Source: Bacteroidota bacterium
Lineage (GTDB): Bacteria; Bacteroidota; Ignavibacteria; Ignavibacteriales; Melioribacteraceae
Assembly (NCBI GenBank): GCA_018818165.1
Contig: JAHISP010000062.1
Location: 1-64,000, forward strand
Reading direction: 5' to 3'
DNA length: 64,000 nt
Part shown: positions 1 through 8,400 of the stretch, piece after piece
How the letters are laid out: each line of letters begins with the position of its first letter
Position numbering within the stretch: position 1 is the stretch's first letter
Translations under genes and position numbers: made by a program
Notes under the pieces: model-generated
The model's database searches: none
Seen by the model: only the letters and a program-made list of their open reading frames with translations
Told to the model about the DNA's origin: nothing

Positions 1-542
1 GAAGCTTTCTTTTCTTTAAGTTGTCTTTCTAATTCTTTATATATTTTATAAGCTACAAATGAAATAGTTATATGAGCTTCGATACGTTTTTGCAGTCTGT
101 GAAAGATTGACCGTATTTTCTAATCATGTTTTGAAATCCGAAAAGCTTCTTCTATCTTCCATAGATTGGCATAATTCTCCATTATTTCCTCTTTTGATAA
201 TTCTGTATTCGTTAAATAGCCTTTTAACCCGTCCCATTTTCCATCATCTTCAACTTTCTGCTCATCAAGGCTTATTTTTACATTTCCATCAAATATTAGA
301 TATTTATTGTAACCTCTGTTGTTAATGTTGGACTTAGTTAGTTTACCACTTTTAATTTGTGCTTTGAGCCGTTTAAGCCCTCGTTCTCGGTTGAATTTAT
401 TTTTCTTTGCTCTTTTGGCTGAATAACTTACTATTAGTCTTAAATCATCTTTCTTTATGTTTTTGCTTTCTTTGTCAGAGAATTCCAAACAGCAATTGCC
501 CTCAAATATTTCATAGGCTAATGGATAACTGTTTATATTAAC
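1..542 (-). pseudogene. Degenerate IS1634-family (IS4-superfamily) DDE transposase remnant, running off the left edge
   Basis: Reading the minus strand from 542 gives NSYPLAYEIFEGN, the start of the DDE core of IS1634-type transposases. The frame then jumps to EFSDKESKNIKKDDLRL, so the central part of the catalytic core appears deleted near 491-488. It continues through KGYLTNTELSKEEI and YANLWKIEEAFRISKHD, hits an in-frame TAG at 122-120 where the family normally has Leu, and stays open beyond it (FHRLQKRIEAHITISFVAYK) to the window edge. The amino-terminal third is absent: an in-frame stop lies at 545-543. Terminal inverted repeats were not identified. Large deletion plus nonsense codon means no active transposase is made. 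The family call is recognition from the conserved carboxy-terminal motif. Confidence 0.85.
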
Positions 543-582
543 TTAACTTTTTTCTAGCAAAATTATGTCGAAAACAGGAGCT

Positions 583-629
583 CTCGAATCAGTGATTCGA
601 GCTACAATGTAGTACGATTCGCCGAATCG
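583..629. repeat. Pair of related GAATC/GATTC palindromes
   Basis: Two perfect inverted repeats lie 13 bases apart. CTCGAATCA and TGATTCGAG pair around one base at 583-601, and CGATTCG and CGAATCG pair around one base at 615-629. Both contain the same GAATC/GATTC core. They sit just outside the transposase remnant, so they may be part of its lost end or an independent REP-like repeat. No function is claimed. Confidence 0.6.
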
Positions 630-699
630 CAAAGCCGATACTGACAAACTTGTAAAACTGTATTAGAAATAGGCTAAATTACAACAATATTCTTTAAAG

Positions 700-987
700 T
701 TATATGAGCCAATACTGAAAACACGACATATCCACTTCCTCTTTTTCATTAACAACTAAGAATTTTTTAATATTGCGTCTAATCCTTGCCCTATTTTTTG
801 TAAGAAAAACAGTTATTTTATTCGGGTCTTCCAGTTCTAAGATTTCCTCAAATGATTTGAAAAACTCTTATTCAGTTTTATCTGTATCAAGTATAGCGAA
901 GAAAAATGGTAAATCATATAATTCAGATGTTGATATTAGCTCAATTGTGGCAAATGTAATTGTAAATTCAATCCTTATACCGTTACA
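700..987 (-). pseudogene. Possible broken small gene, unknown product
   Basis: A minus-strand frame with coding-like composition runs from about 987 to a TAA at 702-700, with one internal TAA (around KTE-stop-EFFKSFEEIL). Pieces such as IRIEFTITFATIELISTSEL and PNKITVFLTKNRARIRRN look like real protein, but no family is recognised. It begins about ten bases after the stop of the HEPN-like pseudogene upstream, and an ATG just before it is one base out of frame, so a frameshift near the start is likely. It is probably the second gene of a decayed two-gene unit. Confidence 0.4.
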
Positions 988-996
988 TTAACATTT

Positions 997-1716
997 CTAA
1001 TTTTCTGAATCCAAATATTTAACTATCTCTTTTTTAATATTTTTTACATCCGATAAAACTTCTGTAAAAAAGTCAGATCCTTTTTCTCCTAAATATCTTA
1101 AATCATTAGTGTTAAATAATTCAGTTTCAATCATGTTTTCAGGATAACGCAAAAGCTCATAATACTTTGAAACATTTGTATTATTGTTAGTAAAGAAGGT
1201 ACTAAGGGTTTCAATTAAGTTAGAGTTTGTGTTAATATATTTCTTATAGATTTTAATTAACTCAAGTTGATCAGGATATCTTTTAACAAAAGACTCAATT
1301 AATGACAGTAAATCATGGTTCTTTCTGTCATTTAACGATAAATGCGGTTTTAAAAATCCTTTTAAACTAAGTTCAATTCCATGGAAAAAATTAAAGAGTA
1401 ATGGCTCAATTATGTTGTAATCACTCCATTTAGTTTTCTCATCAAATTCAGAATCAGGTATTGGATAGTTAGAAATAATAATATGAGCATTTCCTCATTT
1501 AGTAATTTCTTCTAACACATTTTCAACTAAATTAAAATATTTACCAGCGAGTACAAAATATAAATACTGTTTATCTGATTTGTTATTATTAAACATGGTT
1601 TTCTCTGTATAGTTAAATAATGCCATGTGAATTCGGCATTTATTTAGATTATTTAATAAAACTATTCTGTTAGCAAAAACATCAATTCTTTGTAACAGTC
1701 TATCACTAAATACGGT
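997..1716 (-). pseudogene. HEPN-like protein gene interrupted by one in-frame TGA
   Basis: A minus-strand frame stays open from 1716 to TAG at 999-997 except for a single TGA at 1497-1495 (context LEEITK-stop-GNAHIII). The carboxy half resembles HEPN-domain proteins: PLLFNFFHGIELSLKGFLK (the usual HAIELxLKAxL helix), then NHDLLSLIE (the HDL helix), then LLRYPENM (the common RYP segment). HEPN proteins are helical, often RNases or partners of nucleotidyltransferases in toxin–antitoxin and defence modules. The TGA could be one point mutation from TGG (Trp). An ATG at 1626-1624 is a plausible start, but the frame looks coding upstream of it too. With a transposase remnant nearby, decay of a mobile defence gene is the simplest reading. 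The HEPN call is an inference from motif spacing. Confidence 0.6.
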
Positions 1717-1750
1717 TTATCAAAAATTACCCCAAAAGAAAATCAAAATA

Positions 1751-1918
1751 CATCTTTCCAGTATTCCTTTCTTCCATCATTCCCTTTTTCACTTCATCCC
1801 ACCTTTCCAACATTCCTTTCTTCCATCTTTCCTTTTGCACTTCATGCCATCTTTCCAACATTCCTTTCTTCCATCTTTCCCTTTTGCACTTCATTCCGCT
1901 TTAATTCCAACATTCCAG
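1751..1918. repeat. 48/49-bp imperfect tandem repeat, about 3.3 copies
   Basis: The pyrimidine-rich unit ATTCCTTTCTTCCATC begins at 1763, 1812 and 1860, so the period is 49 then 48 bases; a partial copy follows with a CATTCCAGTTC-type end. Copies are separated by CTTTTGCACTTCATxCC-type sequence. It ends just past the stop codon of the TrkA-like gene, whose own end is not affected. There are no unique spacers, so it is not CRISPR. Confidence 0.85.
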
Positions 1919-1923
1919 TTCTT

Positions 1924-2619
1924 CTACTTCAAATCCAGAATTTTCTTAATATCTCTTTCTCTTCCGTAAAGGACTAATTTATCGTTATCCTCAATTACAG
2001 TACTTTCGGTTGGAACTCCATAAATTCTTTCGCGCAATTCGGTTTGTTTTGTTTCTTCATTTTCAATTTTATATTGCCGTTTAATTGTAATTAAATTTAC
2101 GTTAAACCTAATGCGCATTTCAATTTCACGAAGTGATTTGCCAATAAATTCGTTTGGAGTTTTAATTTGAAAAATTGTATGCCCATCGCCCAAATCGAGA
2201 TAATCCAAAACATCTTCGTTAATTAAGCTGGTAGAAACCTTAGCTGCAATTTCAAGTTCTGGATTTATAACTTGATGAATACCAAGTTTTTTTAATATTG
2301 TTTCTTGAATTTTTGAATTAACGCGCGCTATAACCATTTTAACTCCAATATTCATTAATAGAACGGAAGTTAAAATTGTATCTTCAAAATTAGTTCCAAT
2401 AGAAACAATAACAGCATCAATTTTTTCCAATCCAAGTGAGCGTAATGCTTTTTCGTCTGTTGAATTTAACCTAACAGCATATGTAACTTTATCTTTAATG
2501 TCTTCAATAACTTCAATATCATGGTCAATAGCAACAACCTCTGCATTTCGTTCGGCAAGGGAAATGGCAACACTCCAGCCAAAATCGCCCAAACCAATAA
2601 CTGCAAACTTTTTTCTCAT
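1924..2619 (-). CDS. trkA: TrkA/KtrA-type potassium channel regulatory subunit (RCK domain)
   Basis: Cytoplasmic gating subunit for the TrkH-type transporter encoded just upstream. Residues 1-130 form an RCK_N Rossmann domain with the nucleotide-binding GLGDFG at 9-14 and an acidic residue ending strand two (VVAID), followed by an RCK_C/TrkA_C domain at about 145-231. At 231 residues it matches single-RCK KtrA proteins rather than the doubled TrkA of enterobacteria. It is the last gene of a five-gene minus-strand operon, 11 bases after trkH. In this family ATP/ADP or NAD(H) binding to the octameric ring controls K+ flux through the membrane subunit. A tandem repeat lies directly downstream. 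Confidence 0.93.
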   Translation of the reverse strand: MRKKFAVIGLGDFGWSVAISLAERNAEVVAIDHDIEVIEDIKDKVTYAVRLNSTDEKALRSLGLEKIDAVIVSIGTNFEDTILTSVLLMNIGVKMVIARVNSKIQETILKKLGIHQVINPELEIAAKVSTSLINEDVLDYLDLGDGHTIFQIKTPNEFIGKSLREIEMRIRFNVNLITIKRQYKIENEETKQTELRERIYGVPTESTVIEDNDKLVLYGRERDIKKILDLK

Positions 2620-2630
2620 TTTAATTTCCT

Positions 2631-4391
2631 TTATAAAATTGAAATATTTTCTTGTGGCAAATCATAATTTGGCTGTTCAATTGGCTTCAAAATACTGTAA
2701 ATGAAAGCCAGTGGTCCAACACGACCAATGAACATTAGAAATGAGATTATAATTTTACCTGAAATTGTTAAATCGCCAGTAATTCCTCTGGATAAACCAA
2801 CTGTTCCAAAAGCACTAAATGTCTCGAACATAATATCTAGCAAATCTTGCTTTTCGGTAATTGTAAGGGCAATAATACCAGCTGAAATTATTGCAATACT
2901 AAAAAATGTTTTGATAAATGCTTTCATAATAATTTCTTTTGGAATAGTTCTATTTCCGTAATGTGTGGCTTTTTGATTTCTTAAAATAGACATAGTTCCA
3001 ATGTACATAATTGCAAAAGTTGTTGTTCTAATTCCACCCCCGGTTCCACCAGGCGAAGCGCCAACAAACATCAAAAATAGAACCATTAGAGTTGTAGGAA
3101 TTCCCATTTGAGCAAAATCGAGTGTGTTAAAACCAGCAGTTCTTGTTGTAACTGATTGGAAAAAAGATGCGCTTAATTTTTGTAAAAATCCTAAATCCTT
3201 AATTGTGTTGTTTAATTCAAAAGTGTAAAACCAAACGGTTCCTAAAACGAGCAAGCCCAAAGTTGTAATAAGCACCAATTTGGTTTGGAGTGAATTTCGT
3301 TTTTGAATTGCTAGTCTTTTCCTATTTGAAACGCGAGCCCATAGAGCCAAAATAGTTGGAAATCCTAACCCACCAATAATTATTAAAACGGCAACTGTAA
3401 GAGTAAAAGTATAATTTCCAATAACCAAATTATCCATTAATCCCAAAGAAAAAAGAGAAAATCCAGCATTACAAAAAGCAGAAATAGAATGAAAAGCCGA
3501 AAGGAAAATAGCATCTGACTGATTTGGCACTTGGTTAGAAATGCTAAAATAGAGAATTACAGCTCCAATAAGTTCAATTATAAAAGTTGAAAGTGTTAAA
3601 AATGTTAACACTTTTGTAATTTGCCCTATACTATCTTCATCCAATAAATCATGTAAAAGAATTCGTTCTTTAATTCCTAAGCCGCCGGAAAGGAAAAGTG
3701 CAAAAAATGTTGTAAAAGTCATTAAACCCAATCCACCAATTTGGAAAAGCAGCATAATAACAATTTGACCAAAAGTAGTAAAATATGTTGCAGTATCCTG
3801 AGTAATTAAACCAGTTACACAAACAGCACTAGTTGAAGTAAATAGTGCATCGATAAAACTAATACTTCCTCCAACGGTAGCAGCAGGAAGCAAAAGTAAA
3901 AGAGTTCCAGCTAATATGGTAAACAAAAAACTGAGGATAAAAAGACGGGAAGGATGAATTCTTAACTGTAGAATGTTTTGGTTAAAACGTAATCCACCAA
4001 GAATAAAACCTAAAACGATAAATACTTGAGCAAAAACAATGTAAAGGAAGGCAATATCTTTGAAGTTAAAAAAGTAACCAAGTTCTGCAATTATACTTTT
4101 ATCAAAAATTGAAAGAGCAATTTCCAATAAAACAATGGCAATAAAAAAGGCTTCAATTTTATGACTTTTTATATAATCCCCTTTGGATGAAGAATAAGTA
4201 AAATTAACACCTTGGTATAGAAAAAATGAAACTACAACTCCGAGTGAAACAAGGTGAAGAATTTCTGCCATTTGATGTGAAATATTGAAACCATATTCTA
4301 AAACAATAGCCGATAAGCCAATGATACTTGTAACAATTACAAGTATTTTAGAAATAAAAAGTATTTTGCTTGTATTTTGATTTGTATCCAT
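2631..4391 (-). CDS. trkH: TrkH/KtrB-type potassium uptake transporter
   Basis: Integral membrane K+ (or K+/Na+) translocating subunit. The first 140 residues add about four membrane segments before the family core, making the protein (586 aa) longer than typical KtrB (about 450). The four pore-loop repeats are visible: TSTSAVCVTGL, HSISAFCNAGF, QSVTTRTAGFN and ETFSAFGTVGLSRG, each with the selectivity-filter glycine. GGTGGGIRT, a conserved intramembrane stretch of the family, is also present. It lies six bases after mscS and 11 bases before trkA, so both K+ subunits should be made together. It acts in the inner membrane for osmotic and ionic homeostasis. Confidence 0.93.
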   Translation of the reverse strand: MDTNQNTSKILFISKILVIVTSIIGLSAIVLEYGFNISHQMAEILHLVSLGVVVSFFLYQGVNFTYSSSKGDYIKSHKIEAFFIAIVLLEIALSIFDKSIIAELGYFFNFKDIAFLYIVFAQVFIVLGFILGGLRFNQNILQLRIHPSRLFILSFLFTILAGTLLLLLPAATVGGSISFIDALFTSTSAVCVTGLITQDTATYFTTFGQIVIMLLFQIGGLGLMTFTTFFALFLSGGLGIKERILLHDLLDEDSIGQITKVLTFLTLSTFIIELIGAVILYFSISNQVPNQSDAIFLSAFHSISAFCNAGFSLFSLGLMDNLVIGNYTFTLTVAVLIIIGGLGFPTILALWARVSNRKRLAIQKRNSLQTKLVLITTLGLLVLGTVWFYTFELNNTIKDLGFLQKLSASFFQSVTTRTAGFNTLDFAQMGIPTTLMVLFLMFVGASPGGTGGGIRTTTFAIMYIGTMSILRNQKATHYGNRTIPKEIIMKAFIKTFFSIAIISAGIIALTITEKQDLLDIMFETFSAFGTVGLSRGITGDLTISGKIIISFLMFIGRVGPLAFIYSILKPIEQPNYDLPQENISIL

Positions 4392-4397
4392 CAGTAT

Positions 4398-5438
4398 CTA
4401 TTTGTCTTCAGAAATTGCGCGGTTGATAATCATATTTAAAGAGTGAACTAAGTTATCTGTAAATTTAATATCAATAATATAAACATGTAGTTGGTAAACT
4501 CTTTTTTGAGCTATAAAGTCATTATTTATTAATAAGACTTTGTGCTTCATCTTTGAATAAAAATAAGGAGAAGAAAGTGCTGCTTCATAAATGATTTTAA
4601 TTATTTTTTCCGGGTCATAATGGAATGGAAGTTCAAAATTGAGAGTAACAAGTTGTTCTTTTTGTTGTCTTCTAAAATTTGAAACAGGATGAATTAAAAA
4701 TAAACTATTAGGAATATTTACAAAATTTGAACCTTCTGAAATAAGAATAATATCTTTCCAATTGATTTTTTCAACTTCGCCCTCAAAATCAGCAATTTTA
4801 ATAAAATCGCCAATACTAAATGGCATTGAAACCGTTAAATAAAATCCACCAATAAAATTTTTAATAAGAGGGATTAAAGAAACAGAAAAAACTATAAATA
4901 CTATTAGCATAAGGACAAAAATAAATTCTTTACTATTTGGCATAATTGAATCGAAAGCAATATAAACAACTATAAACCAGATAATTCCTTTAAGTGAGCC
5001 AAAAGCAAATTTGAAAAAGATAAACCGTTTCTTCAAATTATTAAGTTTACTTACAAAATCGATAAGTTTTGTAAGACCAATACTTATTAAGATGAGTATA
5101 AATATTTCAAAAAACGTGAAAAGGTTAACAGTCTTAAAAATAGTAAGTTCTGGAATATTTAATTGAGGTAAAATTTTATCAGTTTCAAAAAGTTCATCTG
5201 CTTTTTTTGTGGGTGTTGCATTAGGAACTTCAGACACAATTGTTTCGCTTGTATCTTTGCTCTGTGGTTTCTCAATCATTTTTTGCTTGGATATAATTGA
5301 ATCAACAGCAGGTAATTCTTCTGTAGCTTTAGCTGAGCTATCTATAATAGTTAAAGAATCGCTAGTTGGAAGAAGCTTAACTTGGGCAATAGTTAAACTG
5401 CCGCAAAGTAATAATATTAGTAGAATATATTTTTTCAT
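4398..5438 (-). CDS. MscS-family mechanosensitive channel with signal peptide
   Basis: 346 residues. A signal peptide (MKKYILLILLLCGSLTIAQ) is followed by a polar, Ser/Thr/Glu-rich periplasmic stretch to about residue 90, then three or four membrane segments and the MscS core: the pore-lining helix and NFIGGFYLTVSMPFSIGDFI, the beta domain (FEGEVEKINWKDIILIS, VNIPNSLFL) and a short carboxy-terminal alpha/beta region. MscS channels open under membrane tension and release solutes after hypo-osmotic shock. Its start lies one base after the stop of the giant antiporter gene, and trkH follows after six bases, so it is translated as part of the ion operon. The family assignment is firm; gating or ion preference is not readable. 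Confidence 0.88.
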   Translation of the reverse strand: MKKYILLILLLCGSLTIAQVKLLPTSDSLTIIDSSAKATEELPAVDSIISKQKMIEKPQSKDTSETIVSEVPNATPTKKADELFETDKILPQLNIPELTIFKTVNLFTFFEIFILILISIGLTKLIDFVSKLNNLKKRFIFFKFAFGSLKGIIWFIVVYIAFDSIMPNSKEFIFVLMLIVFIVFSVSLIPLIKNFIGGFYLTVSMPFSIGDFIKIADFEGEVEKINWKDIILISEGSNFVNIPNSLFLIHPVSNFRRQQKEQLVTLNFELPFHYDPEKIIKIIYEAALSSPYFYSKMKHKVLLINNDFIAQKRVYQLHVYIIDIKFTDNLVHSLNMIINRAISEDK

Positions 5439-5439
5439 T

Positions 5440-8400
5440 TTATATCATATTTCGTTTAATTAATTCTTTTTCGATTAGTTTATAAATCGATTTATTCAAA
5501 AAATATCTATTGGACATAAACTCAATTTGATCAATATACAAAATATTTAATGCAGCAAGATAACCTAAAATTTCGCGACTAACTTCAACATTTACATCAA
5601 ATAATAAAGAGTGTTCAACATCTGTAAATGTTTCGTGTACTAAAATTTCTGATAATGTTAGCAAATAAATATCTTCAAGTTTATCCAAAAGAGCAAATTG
5701 AATTTTTCGCAAAGGTTCAATAATTAGAGTATTTTCCTTTACTTCGCGAATTGATTGAAGCCAATAATACATTCCAGAAATAATATTACCTTCGCTATAT
5801 TCTTCAAGTCTGGTAAAAAATTGATTGCTTAGTTTTTTTTGTTCTTCCTCAACACTTGCTCCTTTTATTAATTTATTCTTCAATTCTCTTATTTCATCAA
5901 CTTTGAAAAATAAATTATAACCAGTAACACTATGTCTATTTAAAATAACGTTTCTAATATCGTTTCTATGTAGTGCGGTAATATCAATTTTACTAAAAAA
6001 GATTCTATCTAATTCAAAACTATTATTAACAAAAGTCCAAGGATGTTTACCAATAGAACAAATCCATAAAACATTTTTTGAAGTAGAAGAAACTATATAA
6101 GAAAATGTTTTAATTGCTTCAAAACCACTAATTTTTTTAAAGAAAAGACGACCAATATTTTCGAGAATAATTACTTTTTTATTGTTTCTATCATTCATAG
6201 TTAAAATCAGTTCTTCAATTTTAAGATTGCTACTATAACCTAAAATTTCAGTAAGAATTGAAATTAAATTAGAACCAGAACTGCATGTTTTTTTAAATTC
6301 ATATCTAACAAAATTATGGTTTGATAAGTATTTTTTGATTATAGAATTAATGAGTGTGTTTTTTCCGCTGCCAGGTTCACCAATTAAAACAGTTGAAGAG
6401 AATTTACCGTCCTTAAAATTTTTAATAGAAGTTAAAATCTTTTTCTCAAGCTCATCGCTTTGAACAAAAAAATCATCCGATTCAATTGTTGTTCCATCAA
6501 AAAGTTTACGATAAAGAAAAGGAAGTTTTTTAATCCTCTCTTCATTAAGAAAAATTGTTTCACTCATTAAGACAGAAGGCATTGGTTTAAAAAATTTGAG
6601 TTTAAGCATTAATCTTTTAACAGATGGATGAAAATATTTTAAGTAACTTCTTTTAGTTAATAGCTTATATTTTCTAATAAATTGACCTAATTGATATAAT
6701 TTATTTTCAAAAACATTAACGACTTCTTTTTTATGAGATTCCTTACTCATATAAATATTAGTCCTTAAAAGAGAACTTTCGGCAATATATTTGCCAAGAT
6801 CTTCAATTGTAAGCTCAACTTTTTCTAATATTTTAGTATTTATATTGTTCTCCAGTTGATCAATTTGGTTGCTCAATTGTTCAATTCTGTATTCAAGTTT
6901 ATCGTTAAGTGAAATATGTAATTCCATTGCTAATTGGGAATTGTTTCCACTATTACTTTTAAGTTCATTTTCCGCAGATTTAAAATGATATGAAACTATT
7001 GAATACAAATTTTTTAATTCCATGATTGTTAAATTAAGGTGGTTAAGTAAAAGTTCATTAACTTCACCCATTTCACGCAAAAACTTCTGTTCCAAAATAG
7101 CTTTTGTAATTTTTCTTAAATGAACAGCTTTTAATTTTTCAAATTCTGGTGTTCTGTTATCAAATTGAAAATCGGATTCTTCAAGTAACCAAATTTCTTC
7201 GGGAAGATTAGAAGAAACTTCGGCAAACTCATTCATTAATTTTTCCAGAAGCAAGTTAAGCTTTTTGCTTCTTTTAATATTTTCAAGATGCTGTGTGTAA
7301 TATTTAATTGTTGAAATAAAAAATTTATTGTGCAATTTGCTAATAGTTTTCTGCAAATCCTCATTGCTTTCATTGGAATTTAGCAATATTCTAAAATCAA
7401 AAATTTCAGTTAAAAGTTTACTGCAAACTTTTCTAAGATTTCCGTTAATTTCTCTTGAAATATTTATTAATGAATCATTAACAATTTTAGTAAGATCAAA
7501 CTTAAGTTTATATAAATATGATTCTTTTTCAATTATTCCTAAATAACCTTGATAGAAATTAACCCAATATCTTATGGCGTCGGAAGTTAAATCTTTTTTT
7601 GCTTCGCTTTCATTAAATAATTTGGAATATTTATATTTTTTTGGACTAAATTTATAAGTCCCAGCAATTTCCAACACATCCAATAAACCATTAAAAGGTG
7701 TTGCTAATGCATAAGTTAAGCGCGCACTAATTTCATTTGCTGTGTTGTGTATTTCTGTACGATATATATTTATTTCACTTATAAATGCAGTGTGCAATTC
7801 CATTAATTTGGCAGAATATTTTTCTTTTACATTTTCCTCATTTTCATTTTCTGAAAGTAAGGTTATAAGTTCATCTAAATATTCAAAATAATTAGTGAAT
7901 AGTGTATGAATTTTCTTTAAAGTAGTAAGTCTTTCAGCACCAACAAGATTTACAGTTTCCATAATTTCGGAAGTTGATTTGCCCACCAAGAAATATTTAG
8001 CAAGATTTTTATATTCAACAATGCGTTGAAGTTTATATTTCTTATTAAATAATTTTCCAACAAAAAGCTTAAACTGAGCAATACTTTTGTAAATTGTATC
8101 ACGCAGATTATCCGTTGGGGCAGATAAAATAAAACGTTCTTCCAAATCAAGATCAATAGTTCGTGTTAAACCATCTGTTAAATCAACAAGTGAATTGAAC
8201 AAATCCTTAATAAGTGGATCTAGTTTTAAAATGTTCTTTTCGGTAGTTTTTCGCTCGTTACAAAGTGAAAGATAGTATTCAGAAAGCTCCGATTTTAACT
8301 CCGTAATTTTGTTTTTAAGCTTCTGCGAATCAAACTTCTCTTCTTTTAATAAGCTATTCATTAACATTAAATTATCGGTGTATTTTTCACTAACTGTTAC

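Noticed and set aside
1495-1497. In-frame TGA as a selenocysteine codon in the HEPN-like frame
   Set aside because: The genome may use selenium, but HEPN proteins are not known selenoproteins, no SECIS-like hairpin was evident, and the neighbouring frames are also broken.
1751-1918. Tandem repeat as a CRISPR array
   Set aside because: Copies are contiguous with no unique spacers, the unit is 48-49 bases, and no cas gene is present.
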